From an uncultured Bacilli bacterium (GTDB lineage: Bacteria; Bacillota_I; Bacilli_A; RF39; UBA660), in assembly GCA_947631105.1 (NCBI GenBank), contig CANRKD010000006.1, positions 1 to 39,773 of the forward strand: a stretch of 39,773 nt of DNA. Direction: 5' to 3'. This document shows positions 8,644 through 17,480 of this stretch, piece by piece. Position numbers and translations under genes: made by a program. Position 1 is the first letter of the stretch, and each line of letters starts with the position of its first letter. Under the pieces are notes generated by a model. That model was not told the DNA's origin. It ran no database searches and saw only the letters and a program-made list of their open reading frames with translations.

Positions 8644-9471
8644 TTATACTTTCTTTATAAAATCTAGATAATTTTCATAACGAGATGGTAAAATTTTTCC
8701 TTCTTCTACGGCTTTTTTTACACCACAATTTTTTTCTTTATCATGCATACAATCTTTAAATTCACAAGTCTCGTTTACAAATTCCAGAAAACTAGATTTA
8801 ATTTCTTCTTTCGTATTCTTTTTAAAATCTATACTGGAAAACCCCGGAGTATCAGCTATATAAAAATTCTTAATTTTAAATAATTCGACATGACGAGTGG
8901 TATGTTTTCCTCTACCCAAAGCATAAGAGATTTCATCCGTTTTTAAATGCAGATTTTTATCTAATTTATTTAATAAAGTACTTTTCCCTGCTCCGGTTTG
9001 TCCAGTTACCACAACAATTTTATTTTTTAATATTTTTGTTAGTTCTCCTATTTTTTGATTGGTGATTGTTAAATAACCAATTTTTTTATAATACGCTTCT
9101 ATTCGGTTGACTTGCTTTTTTTCTTCTTTGTTTAATAAATCTAGTTTGGTAAAACAAATCATTGGCGTAATTTTTTGTAATGTGATTATAGATATCATTT
9201 TATCTAATAAATTTAAAGAAAGGTCTGGTTCTTTTACACTAACCACAATTAATGCTATATCAACATTAGCGATCATAGGACGTGCTAACTCATTTTTACG
9301 GGGAAATATATCTAAAATATATTTATTTTCAGTATCGATCTCGCAATAATCTCCTACTAAAGGAGTTAGTAACATATTACGAAATTTCCCTCTAGCATGA
9401 CATTCAAAAATACCATCTTCGGTTTGAACTGTATATAAATTACTAATAATTTTTATGATTTTTCCATTCAT
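8644..9471 (-). CDS. rsgA: Ribosome small subunit-dependent GTPase RsgA
   Basis: Circularly permuted GTPase that checks late 30S maturation. It shows an N-terminal OB fold (about 1-65), then the permuted G motifs: TKLDL (G4) before GQTGAGKST (G1/P-loop), then DTPGF (G3). It ends with a zinc-binding module CEFKDCMH...C near the C-terminus. Length about 275 residues. The start is set at ATG 9469-9471, which overlaps the prkC stop (TAATG) and has AGGA 8 bases upstream; the upstream ATG codons lie too close to that ribosome binding site. It is a known partner and substrate of PrkC in Bacillus, consistent with the shared operon. Confidence 0.95.
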   Translation of the reverse strand: MNGKIIKIISNLYTVQTEDGIFECHARGKFRNMLLTPLVGDYCEIDTENKYILDIFPRKNELARPMIANVDIALIVVSVKEPDLSLNLLDKMISIITLQKITPMICFTKLDLLNKEEKKQVNRIEAYYKKIGYLTITNQKIGELTKILKNKIVVVTGQTGAGKSTLLNKLDKNLHLKTDEISYALGRGKHTTRHVELFKIKNFYIADTPGFSSIDFKKNTKEEIKSSFLEFVNETCEFKDCMHDKEKNCGVKKAVEEGKILPSRYENYLDFIKKV

Positions 9472-11237
9472 TAACATAGTCCTAATAATCGATCTGTTTC
9501 TGAACAAGTATCTTCATCTTCGGTTGTATCTTCATTATTCGTTGGTGTTTGAGCAACGCGAATTTTTAAACTTTGACCAGACATAATTGTATAATCTTTT
9601 GGTTTATCTTGATAGAATATTGTACCATCTGCGTAATCATTTGTTGGTACATATTCTATATTTAACGAAATATTATATTCTTCGCAGAAAGCTTCAATAT
9701 CATTAATTGTATAACTTCCATCAGTAAAATCAGGATATTTGCTTACAATATTAGGAATATATAGGGTAATTGTATCTCCAACAGATAATTTTTGCCCTTC
9801 AGTAACAGATTGCTCCATAATAATACCATCTTTGTATTTTGTAGCATCTTCGACATCTTTTTTCTCAATAAGCACTTGTAATCCTAAGGCTTCTAAAGCT
9901 CCTTTAATTTCTAAATAATTTTTATTTACATAATTTTCTATCGTAATTTTTGTATCACCAATAGATACATACAAAGTGATAGTAGTATTTTTAGTTCTTT
10001 TACTGTTTGCAGCTGGATTGGTTTTAATTACGTGTCCTTCTGCAATATCACTAGATGATTGTTCTTGTTGTTCATCACTTATTTTAAAGCCGCTTTCTTG
10101 TAATTTTTTAATCGCATCATTCACCGTTAGATTCGTTACATCAGGTACGGTGATTTCTTTTCCTCCAGTGATTACAGGAATGAGTAAAACAAGAGAGGTG
10201 ATTACTACGACAAGCCCTGTAAAAATAGAGGCTAAAATAATCAATAATTTATTTTGTTTTTTTAAATCATTTTTTGTAATTTGTCTTGCTATAGGAGTTC
10301 CTTCTTCCTCTTCTATGATTGTTTTTGATGTATCTTTTAACATTTTTGAAACTTTGGTATCATCAAAATTATTTTCAGGATATTTAAATTCAATCCTTTT
10401 TTCTTTGGCTCGACTTTCATCTAAACAAGTTTTTAAATCTTCATGCATTTCTCTGGCGTCTGCATAACGATTCTTAGGATTTTTAGCCGTCGCTTTTAAA
10501 ATTATATTTTCAATACTATTCGGTAAATTTGGCAATTCTTCTTTAATATTTGGTATCGGTTCTTTTAAATGTTTTAATGCTATTTCTACAGCATTTTCTC
10601 CACGATATGGCAAAGAACCTGTTAATAATTCATACATTACAATCCCCATGGAATATATATCACTTTGTAAGCTTGCTCCTTTGCCACTTGCTTGTTCTGG
10701 TGGAATATAATGTACACTACCCATTACAGAATTTGTTTGCGTCAGTTGAGTAGCATTCATTGCCATAGCAATTCCGAAATCCGTAATTTTAACTAAACCA
10801 TTTTCTAAAATCATAATATTTTGTGGTTTGATATCACGGTGGATAATATACGAATCATGAGCAACACTCATTCCATCAGTAATTTGAAGCATAATATCCA
10901 CCACTTCACTGACGGTTAATTTGCCTCTTTTTTTCAAAAGCTCTTTTAAATGCTTGCCTTCAATATATTCCATGACAATGTAATAATTTCCATTATCTTC
11001 CCCTACATCATATACTTCGACAATATTGGGATGATTCAAACTACTAGCAGATAGAGATTCTCTTTGAAAACGACGTACAAATTTTTCATCTCCAGCAAGA
11101 TCACCACGTAATAATTTAACAGCCACATTTCGATCTAAAATGGTATCATATGCTAAGTATACATTAGCCATTCCGCCTTCACCAATACTTTTGATGATTT
11201 GGTAACGATCACTAATCTTTTGCCCCTTCATTATCAT
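9471..11237 (-). CDS. prkC: PASTA-domain Ser/Thr protein kinase PrkC
   Basis: Membrane Hanks-type kinase of 588 residues that senses muropeptides or lipid II through external PASTA domains. The kinase domain spans about 10-270: glycine loop GEGGMANVY, catalytic Lys in VAVKLL (about 41), HRDIKPQN (133-140) and DFG (153-155). A charged juxtamembrane stretch is followed by a single TM at about 330-356 and then three PASTA repeats (starting near 360, 430 and 495). The C-terminal tail is acidic and ends in LLGLC. The start ATG overlaps the prpC stop (ATGA), so kinase and phosphatase are translationally coupled. PrkC triggers spore germination in Bacillus, which is relevant given the ger operon at 31701. 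Confidence 0.96.
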   Translation of the reverse strand: MIMKGQKISDRYQIIKSIGEGGMANVYLAYDTILDRNVAVKLLRGDLAGDEKFVRRFQRESLSASSLNHPNIVEVYDVGEDNGNYYIVMEYIEGKHLKELLKKRGKLTVSEVVDIMLQITDGMSVAHDSYIIHRDIKPQNIMILENGLVKITDFGIAMAMNATQLTQTNSVMGSVHYIPPEQASGKGASLQSDIYSMGIVMYELLTGSLPYRGENAVEIALKHLKEPIPNIKEELPNLPNSIENIILKATAKNPKNRYADAREMHEDLKTCLDESRAKEKRIEFKYPENNFDDTKVSKMLKDTSKTIIEEEEGTPIARQITKNDLKKQNKLLIILASIFTGLVVVITSLVLLIPVITGGKEITVPDVTNLTVNDAIKKLQESGFKISDEQQEQSSSDIAEGHVIKTNPAANSKRTKNTTITLYVSIGDTKITIENYVNKNYLEIKGALEALGLQVLIEKKDVEDATKYKDGIIMEQSVTEGQKLSVGDTITLYIPNIVSKYPDFTDGSYTINDIEAFCEEYNISLNIEYVPTNDYADGTIFYQDKPKDYTIMSGQSLKIRVAQTPTNNEDTTEDEDTCSETDRLLGLC

Positions 11238-11980
11238 TCTTGGTCACCACTTTCTTTTATAAGATAAGCTATTGATATATTGTCTTGTCCTCCTCTAGCA
11301 TTACATTTTCGAATTAATTTGATAATTTTTTCTTCTATTTCTAGCGTTTCATCATTTAAAACGCGTTCAATTTGTTCTGTAGTCAACATATTGGTAAGAC
11401 CATCACTACATAGTAAAATGGCTTCACTGGATAAATCAACGTCAAAAATATCTAATTCCACTTTTTCGGCAGCTCCTAAAGCTTTCATTAACACATTTTT
11501 TTTCGGATGATATTTGGCTTCTTCTTCGGTTAAATCTCCAGCACTTACTAATAAATTTACTAAAGTATGATCTTTGGTCACTTTATGTAGATGGCCATTT
11601 TTTAAAACAAATCCTGAGGAATCACCGATATTGCCAAAAATCAAATATTCTTTTGTTAATAAAGCTAAGACTAAAGTTGTTCCTAGCCCAGTAGAATCAG
11701 GATTATTTTCAGCATATTCTACTATTTCTTTATTAATTTCGTTAACATTATCATTTAACCAATTTATAGCATCTAGTTCTGAACCAACTGAAGCAATATT
11801 ACTAAAACGTTTACCTAAATGCGTTACAGCAAGGCTTGATGCAACTTCACCAGCACGATGTCCACCCATTCCATCTGCTACCATTAATAAATATTCATTG
11901 CTGGCATTTTTTAAAATAGTTACACTATCTTCATTATGACTTCGCACACGACCGGCATCTGTTAAATAAAAACTTTTCAT
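11234..11980 (-). CDS. prpC: PP2C-type Ser/Thr phosphatase PrpC (Stp)
   Basis: Metal-dependent phosphatase that reverses PrkC phosphorylation, about 248 residues. PPM motifs visible: TDAGRVRSHNEDS near the N-terminus (metal-binding Asp/Glu), VADGMGGHRAGE, GDSSGFV, LLCSDGLTNML, and GGQDNISI near the end. The start is taken at ATG 11978-11980, which overlaps the rlmN TGA by four bases (ATGA); an upstream in-frame extension lies inside rlmN. The TGA stop is itself overlapped by the prkC start. The genes rlmN, prpC, prkC and rsgA thus form an overlapping chain, the order found in Bacillus. Confidence 0.96.
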   Translation of the reverse strand: MKSFYLTDAGRVRSHNEDSVTILKNASNEYLLMVADGMGGHRAGEVASSLAVTHLGKRFSNIASVGSELDAINWLNDNVNEINKEIVEYAENNPDSTGLGTTLVLALLTKEYLIFGNIGDSSGFVLKNGHLHKVTKDHTLVNLLVSAGDLTEEEAKYHPKKNVLMKALGAAEKVELDIFDVDLSSEAILLCSDGLTNMLTTEQIERVLNDETLEIEEKIIKLIRKCNARGGQDNISIAYLIKESGDQE

Positions 11981-12999
11981 TTTTCCACCTCTTTGCTTCT
12001 TAATTGCCCACAAGCAGCAGATATTTTGCTACCAAATTCTTTACGAATTGTAACATTAATTCCTTTCTTTTTTAAAGTTTCACAAAATTTACTAATTGTT
12101 GTACGGTCACTTTTTTTAAACTCCATATGATTGGTTTCATTATATGGAATTAAATTAACATATACATTCATTCCTTTTAAGAGTGTTGCCAATTCTATAG
12201 CACATTCTTTACTATCATTTATCCCTTTTAGCATAACATATTCTATGGTTACTCGTCTATTAGTATATGCAATGTAATCTTTAATAGCACTAATCAGTTG
12301 ACTAATATTATACACTTTATTTACTTTCATTAACTTATTTCGCAACTCATCATTGGGTGCATGCAAAGATATTGCTAAATTAATTTGAATATCTTTTTCT
12401 TTTAACTCTTGAATTTTAGGAACTAAACCACTAGTTGATAAAGTGATATGACGTATTCCAATCGCTAAACCTTTTGGGTCATTAATAATATTAATAAAAT
12501 TCATCACATTTTCAAAATTATCTAATGGTTCGCCAATTCCCATAATTACAACACTAGAAATTCGATTTTCTATCTCTTCTTCAATTTGTAAAAGTTGGCA
12601 GACCATTTCATAAGTCATTAAATTACGAACTTTTTTTAAACGTCCACTTTCACAAAAGGCACATCCCATATTACATCCAACTTGGCTCGATACACAAAGA
12701 CTAATCCCATAATCATGATACATGACAACTGCTTCAATAAAGTTTTTATCTTTCAATTCAAATAAATATTTTCGTGTTTTACTGTCTTTTTCGATGCGAA
12801 CAATTTTAGGCATTTCAAAAGAAAAATTTTCATTTATTTTTTCGCGAATTTCTTTTTTTATATTGCTCCAAGATTCTATATGGGTGTTTTTCTTTTGATA
12901 TAACCATTCAAACACTTGTAATGCTTTGAATTTTTTTTCATGAATAGATAAAAAATAATTTTCTAATTCTTGGCGAGTCATCCCGTATATATTTTGCAT
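11977..12999 (-). CDS. rlmN: Dual-specificity 23S rRNA/tRNA adenine C2-methyltransferase RlmN
   Basis: Radical-SAM enzyme that makes m2A2503 in 23S rRNA and m2A37 in tRNAs. About 340 residues. The iron-sulfur motif C-x3-C-x2-C is at Cys109, Cys113 and Cys116 (CNMGCAFC); the GEPL motif and a conserved C-terminal catalytic cysteine (SAACGQLRS) are present. The start is ATG 12997-12999, with GGTGA upstream. A longer open frame reaching 13032 is excluded because it runs through the promoter -10 at 13015-13020. First gene of its operon. Confidence 0.96.
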   Translation of the reverse strand: MQNIYGMTRQELENYFLSIHEKKFKALQVFEWLYQKKNTHIESWSNIKKEIREKINENFSFEMPKIVRIEKDSKTRKYLFELKDKNFIEAVVMYHDYGISLCVSSQVGCNMGCAFCESGRLKKVRNLMTYEMVCQLLQIEEEIENRISSVVIMGIGEPLDNFENVMNFINIINDPKGLAIGIRHITLSTSGLVPKIQELKEKDIQINLAISLHAPNDELRNKLMKVNKVYNISQLISAIKDYIAYTNRRVTIEYVMLKGINDSKECAIELATLLKGMNVYVNLIPYNETNHMEFKKSDRTTISKFCETLKKKGINVTIRKEFGSKISAACGQLRSKEVEK

Positions 13000-13014
13000 A
13001 ATTTCACCATACTC

Positions 13015-13043
13015 ATTGTAACAGATTCCCAAAATAAAGTCTA
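13015..13043 (-). promoter_or_regulatory. rlmN-prpC-prkC-rsgA-rpe promoter
   Basis: -35 TAGACT (13038-13043), exactly 17 bp, -10 TACAAT (13015-13020) with TGT in front (extended -10). It lies immediately after the terminator of the preceding unit, which supports a new transcription start here. Confidence 0.7.
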
Positions 13044-13049
13044 TAGTTT

Positions 13050-13082
13050 AAAAAACACTTAAGATACTCTTAAATGTTTTTT
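13050..13082 (-). terminator. Terminator of the priA-fmt-unknown unit
   Basis: Read leftward, a 14-bp stem (13069-13082 with 13050-13063, one G-U pair) with a 5-base loop ends in a T run. It overlaps the stop codon of the upstream gene and lies 7 bases before the rlmN -35. Confidence 0.75.
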
Positions 13083-13732
13083 AATAAAGTATAATTCAAA
13101 GTATAAACTTCATCATTACGTTTTATCATAATTTGTTCAATTGCCGATTTATTTTCCGTTACTAAAATTTCTAATTCTTCCTCTCCTTTGAGATTATAAT
13201 CATAAGTAGTGATTGCTTCTTCTTCTGTAACAATACAATCATCTGGTGCTACTTGATTAATTAAGCCCAAAATATAATTTAAATCTAATAAGGAAGAATC
13301 AATATCATCATATAAAGTTGAAATAGAAATTTCGTTATCGATTAAGATTTGATATATTTTTTTTCCATCAATTCGATATTTTATAATTCCTTCTGTATTT
13401 TGTTTATAACCATATATAATATTATTGATTTTTTTCCCTTCATATCTTGTTTTCTCGTCTTTTTTAGTAATCATATAAATAAATTCATAATCACTTGCGA
13501 CTAATTGTTGTAATTTATCTTGATATTCTATTTTTTCTTCTTCTACTTCTACGGGTTGATTTACTGTATCCTTTATTTTGTTTGGTTCCTCTTTCACTGT
13601 TTTTTCATTTATTTTATTGTTGATCCATAATACACCAATTAAAATAGCTAATATAATCACCCAAATTAAAAATTTAATTAGAGCACGTAATCGAGGATTT
13701 TCCCAACATTTTTTCCAAAAACTTTGTTCCAT
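13070..13732 (-). CDS. Unknown single-pass membrane protein
   Basis: About 220 residues. A short basic, Trp-containing cytoplasmic N-terminus is followed by one TM helix (about 20-40, FLIWVIILAILIGVLWI) and a roughly 175-residue extracytoplasmic part. That part has a Lys/Glu-rich linker and a mixed domain with YEFIYMITKKDEKTRYEGKK and a late 'GEEELEILV' strand. No family recognised. The start is chosen at ATG 13730-13732 (MEQSFWKK) because AGGTG, overlapping the fmt stop, is then well spaced; ATG and GTG codons further up are too close. It occupies the place between fmt and rlmN where Bacillus has rsmB/sun. Last gene of the priA-fmt unit. Confidence 0.8.
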   Translation of the reverse strand: MEQSFWKKCWENPRLRALIKFLIWVIILAILIGVLWINNKINEKTVKEEPNKIKDTVNQPVEVEEEKIEYQDKLQQLVASDYEFIYMITKKDEKTRYEGKKINNIIYGYKQNTEGIIKYRIDGKKIYQILIDNEISISTLYDDIDSSLLDLNYILGLINQVAPDDCIVTEEEAITTYDYNLKGEEELEILVTENKSAIEQIMIKRNDEVYTLNYTLLKNI

Positions 13733-13737
13733 CATAC

Positions 13738-14673
13738 TCACCTATTTATTCTTTGATTTTTTACTTCTTCCTTTTTCAAACCATTTAGATAATCCACAAT
13801 TAACATTTCTTTTTTACCAAATGGTTTAATTTTATTCAAGTAAATTATACCATCTTTACAAGAAATTCCCAAACTTTTTTTCGTTAATTCTACAATTTCG
13901 TTTGGTTCTTTTACTTTTGTTTCAGTAAATGTTGCTTCTAAAATTTTTATTTCTTGATTATTCCAAAGAAAATAAGCAAGAGGCCAAGGATTTAAACCAC
14001 GTATTTTATTGATGATTTTCTTTCCTTCTTGATTAAAATCTAATTTTTCATCTTCTCTTTTGATATTAAATGCATAGGTTGCTTCCGTTTCATTTTGCGG
14101 AATACGTTTGTTAGTTTTATTTATTACGCTGGGCAACGTCTCTATTAATAAATCAGCTCCTATTTTAGATAATTGGTCATGAAGTGTTCCTACGGTATCT
14201 TTTTCTTTTATTTGATATTCTTTTTGTGTAATGATATCTCCTGTATCCATTCCTTCTGCCATATACATAATTGTTATACCTGTTTTTTCTTCTCCATTTA
14301 TTAAACACCAATGAATTGGAGCTCCACCACGATATTTTGGTAAAAGAGAGGCATGAACATTTATACATCCTAAAGGAGGATAATCTAAAATAATCTTAGG
14401 AATAATTTGTCCATAGGCACATGTAATAATAATGTCTGCAGGAGTATTTTTGATTTTTTCATATTCCTCTTTTATTTTGGATGGTTGAAAAACAGGAATA
14501 TGATTGGCTTCTGCAACTACTTTTACGGGCGTTTTGGTAATTATTTGTTTTCTACCCACGCATTTATCGGGTTGTGAAACTACCAAAACTACATTTGTAT
14601 TTTCAATTAATTTTTGTAATACCGGTACAGCAAAATCAGGAGTTCCCATAAAAATAACACGTAAATCTTTCAA
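13738..14673 (-). CDS. fmt: Methionyl-tRNA formyltransferase
   Basis: Formylates initiator Met-tRNA with 10-formyl-THF. About 311 residues: N-terminal formyltransferase fold starting RVIFMGTPDFAVPVL, the catalytic block HASLLPKYRGGAPIHW, and a C-terminal OB-like domain. The start is most likely a TTG at 14671-14673: AAAGGTG is spaced correctly for it, and the resulting protein begins (M)KDLRVIFMG, close to the family norm. An in-frame GTG at 14682 overlaps the ribosome binding site itself. The peptide deformylase gene def, usually adjacent, is not here. Confidence 0.95.
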   Translation of the reverse strand: MKDLRVIFMGTPDFAVPVLQKLIENTNVVLVVSQPDKCVGRKQIITKTPVKVVAEANHIPVFQPSKIKEEYEKIKNTPADIIITCAYGQIIPKIILDYPPLGCINVHASLLPKYRGGAPIHWCLINGEEKTGITIMYMAEGMDTGDIITQKEYQIKEKDTVGTLHDQLSKIGADLLIETLPSVINKTNKRIPQNETEATYAFNIKREDEKLDFNQEGKKIINKIRGLNPWPLAYFLWNNQEIKILEATFTETKVKEPNEIVELTKKSLGISCKDGIIYLNKIKPFGKKEMLIVDYLNGLKKEEVKNQRINR

Positions 14674-14724
14674 ATTTATCACCTTTAAATTTATTATACA
14701 AAATAAATAAAAGAAAATTCAACA

Positions 14725-16911
14725 TTAAATCTTTAAAGGATTTATATCAAAGTCAATATTTACTTTTTTATTCATTTGATATAGATTGTCTAATTCTTTT
14801 AAAACATTTAATATTTTTTTGTCAAAACGATATTTAATCATTAATTGAAAACGATAAATATTATTTACTTTGAATATATTTGATGTAGTAGGTCCTAAAA
14901 TAATAGAAGTAGATTCTAAGTTCTTTTTTAAATAATCCGCTACTTTTTTAGCTTCTGCACATGCTCGTTCATATTCTTTACTCATTACTTTAATACTTAC
15001 TAAATAATAATAAGGAGGGTATTTTAGTTTTTTACGAATATTCATTTCATATTTATAAAATTTAGGATAATTTTGTTCTGCCACACAATTTAAGATAAAA
15101 TTTTTAGGATTAAAAGTTTGAATAATGACGGTCCCTACGGTATTTTTTCTTCCTGCTCTACCACTTGCTTGATATAATAAATCAAAGGTTCTTTCTCCAC
15201 TCCTAAAATCTGGCAAATTTAGTGTAAAATCAGCATTAATTATACCAACTACGGAAACTAAAGGAAAATCAAGACCTTTACTAATCATTTGCGTACCTAA
15301 CAAAATATCATATTCATGATTTTTAAATTTTTCAATAATCTTTTCATGACTATTTTTGGTTTGAGTGGTATCTGCATCCATACGAAGAACTTTTAAATCA
15401 GGATACATATTTTTAATTTCTTGTTCTAATTTTTCTGTCCCATAACCATAAAAATTTAACTCTTCATGACATTTTGGACAATTTTCTTTTTTAAATATGG
15501 TATAACCACAGTAATGGCATCTCAAATTATTTTTTTGTTTATGATAGGTTAAAGTGATATCACAATTGGGACATTTATAGGTATATCCACAATTAGAACA
15601 AGTAATTGTTGTCGAAAAACCTCGACGATTTAAAAGTAAAATTACTTGTTCATTTCTACTTATAGCACTTTCTATTTCTACTTGTAGACGTTCACTGATT
15701 AAATAGTTTCCTTTTTTTATTTCTTCAGCCATATTCACAATACAACAATTTGGTAACGGAGCATTATTGGCTCTTTTTTCTAATTTTAATAATTGATATA
15801 AACCTTTCCCTGCTCTAGCCATTTTTTCAAGAGTTGGTGTAGCACTTCCTAATAAAATAGGAATATGATTATACTCCGCTCGAAATTCTGCAACATCTAT
15901 AGCATTGTATTTAGGATTATTTTCTTGTTTATATGAATCGGATTGCTCTTCATCTATAATAATTATCCCTAATTTTTTTAAAGGAGCAAATATAGCACTA
16001 CGGGCACCTATTACAATTTGGACTTCATTTTTAGTTATTTTCCGCCATTCATCATATTTCTCACCATCTGATAAACCACTATGCAAAATAGCTATCATTT
16101 TACCAAATCGTGATTTAAAGTTAAACAAAAATTGAGGAGTTAAGCTAATTTCTGGCACTAAAACAATTGCTGTTTTTCCTTGTTTTAAAACCTGTTCAAT
16201 AATTTGCATATAAACCTCTGTTTTCCCACTTCCTGTAACACCATATAATAAAAATTTTTTATGGGTATTTAAATGACTTAGAACTTGTTTCACGACATTT
16301 TGTTGATCCGGATTTAACTCCTTTTTTTGATCTAAATTAATTTCTGTTTGTTTCAAACGATAAAATTCTTCTTTTTGTTCTAAAATAATTTGTTTTTTCA
16401 ATAATGTTTTCACTGCCGAATTAGAAATAGCTATGGCTTGCTTTTTTTCTACATAATTATTATTACTATAAATAAATTCAATGATTTCTTTTTGAATTTT
16501 ATTTGTACATTGCATTAAAGCATTGGAATAAGTATCCTGTATTTTTAAAAAACTTTGATATTTCTTAGCTATATATGTTTTATTAGATGCTTTTAAAGCT
16601 TTGGGTAACATTGTTTGATAAGCACTCGCTAAAGAACATAAAGTGGTTTTTTTTATAAAATTACCAATCGCCATCAATTCTTCAGTAAGTACAATTTCCT
16701 CATCTATGACATTATGAATAGCAAGTATTTTTACATCTTTAGGGGCTGTGTGTTTTATTTTTAAAATAAACCCTTCTAACGTTTGATGGCCAAACGGAAC
16801 AGTTATTCTTTTTCCAATTTTTATTTTATCTTGTAAATGTTGAGGTACACTATAAGTATAACTTTCTGATATTTGTTTTGATTTTAGTTCAAGTAAACAC
16901 TCAATGTACAT
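14725..16911 (-). CDS. priA: Primosomal helicase PriA
   Basis: 3'-5' helicase that reloads the replisome at stalled forks. About 728 residues. N-terminal DNA-binding domain (about 1-105), Walker A GVTGSGKTEVY (about 227-237), and a Walker B that reads IIDEEQ where the family usually has DEEH. An eight-cysteine double zinc finger follows (CSNCGYTYKCPNC ... CHYC ... CPKC, about 430-480), then helicase motifs including GTQMISKGLDFP and QASGRAGR. The start is ATG 16909-16911 with GGGTGA; the frame is open to 16929 but that part is less well supported. It is followed by fmt after a gap of about 50 bases. Confidence 0.96.
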   Translation of the reverse strand: MYIECLLELKSKQISESYTYSVPQHLQDKIKIGKRITVPFGHQTLEGFILKIKHTAPKDVKILAIHNVIDEEIVLTEELMAIGNFIKKTTLCSLASAYQTMLPKALKASNKTYIAKKYQSFLKIQDTYSNALMQCTNKIQKEIIEFIYSNNNYVEKKQAIAISNSAVKTLLKKQIILEQKEEFYRLKQTEINLDQKKELNPDQQNVVKQVLSHLNTHKKFLLYGVTGSGKTEVYMQIIEQVLKQGKTAIVLVPEISLTPQFLFNFKSRFGKMIAILHSGLSDGEKYDEWRKITKNEVQIVIGARSAIFAPLKKLGIIIIDEEQSDSYKQENNPKYNAIDVAEFRAEYNHIPILLGSATPTLEKMARAGKGLYQLLKLEKRANNAPLPNCCIVNMAEEIKKGNYLISERLQVEIESAISRNEQVILLLNRRGFSTTITCSNCGYTYKCPNCDITLTYHKQKNNLRCHYCGYTIFKKENCPKCHEELNFYGYGTEKLEQEIKNMYPDLKVLRMDADTTQTKNSHEKIIEKFKNHEYDILLGTQMISKGLDFPLVSVVGIINADFTLNLPDFRSGERTFDLLYQASGRAGRKNTVGTVIIQTFNPKNFILNCVAEQNYPKFYKYEMNIRKKLKYPPYYYLVSIKVMSKEYERACAEAKKVADYLKKNLESTSIILGPTTSNIFKVNNIYRFQLMIKYRFDKKILNVLKELDNLYQMNKKVNIDFDINPLKI

Positions 16912-16931
16912 CTGATCACCCGCTTTCAACT

Positions 16932-16940
16932 ATTATAACA
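16932..16940 (-). promoter_or_regulatory. priA promoter -10
   Basis: TGT plus perfect TATAAT (16932-16937) on the minus strand, about 20 bp before the priA start. No convincing -35 at 16-18 bp (TAGTTG). Confidence 0.6.
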
Positions 16941-16950
16941 AATTCAAAAT

Positions 16951-16981
16951 AAAACAACTAGACTTCTCATCTAATTGCTTT
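16951..16981 (-). terminator. Terminator after the deoxyinosine glycosylase gene
   Basis: Stem CAACTAGA (16955-16962) with TCTAATTG (16970-16977), one G-U pair, 7-base loop, followed leftward by TTTT. It overlaps the glycosylase stop codon and precedes the priA promoter. Confidence 0.7.
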
Positions 16982-17480
16982 TTAATTCAGTTTCTTCTTT
17001 TTTTAAAAAAGGCAAAATTTTAGAATATTCTTTTATTAATACTTCTAAAGAATAAGCGCAATTTGCCGGTGAGGGACTTGGCAAGGAAATTTCGGGAATT
17101 AAAATTTGATCTTTAAAATATTTTTGATAAAATTTATGAGCTGTTTTTCCTGTTGTAACAATTAATTTAATATTTGTTTTCTTTAAAATCAAATTTAAAT
17201 TGTTAGGTTTTTCATTTTTAATACTACTATCACTTGATCCAATGATTTCACAACTTTTTAGTACATCCCATAAAGCTATATTATGATTTAATAAAAATTC
17301 CTTTTTATTTTTTATTTCTTCTTGAAATAAAGATTCTAATATTTTCCAAAAACGATTTTGGGGATTACCATAATAAAAATTTACTTCTCGAGATTTTTTA
17401 CTGGGAATTGTCCCTAAAATTAAAATTTGAGATTCTCTATTGTAAATCGGTTCAAAATTATGAATTACTTTTTGACTCAT
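16971..17480 (-). CDS. DNA-deoxyinosine glycosylase (uracil-DNA glycosylase superfamily)
   Basis: 169 residues. The N-terminus ILILGTIPSKKSRE followed by FYYGNPQNRFWKIL is the signature of the hypoxanthine-DNA glycosylase group of the UDG superfamily; the C-terminal motif LPSPSPAN matches the family's second loop. It should excise hypoxanthine arising from adenine deamination, starting base-excision repair. Its start overlaps the preceding gene's stop (ATGA), so the two are co-translated. The terminator overlaps its end. The family call is firm from motifs; exact substrate preference is inferred. Confidence 0.85.
   Translation of the reverse strand: MSQKVIHNFEPIYNRESQILILGTIPSKKSREVNFYYGNPQNRFWKILESLFQEEIKNKKEFLLNHNIALWDVLKSCEIIGSSDSSIKNEKPNNLNLILKKTNIKLIVTTGKTAHKFYQKYFKDQILIPEISLPSPSPANCAYSLEVLIKEYSKILPFLKKEETELKSN

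Noticed and set aside
9976-10467. 163-codon rightward open frame opposite prkC
   Set aside because: No ribosome binding site or family pattern; low-complexity translation antisense to the well-supported PASTA region. The same applies to other antisense frames over polC, prpC and rlmCD.
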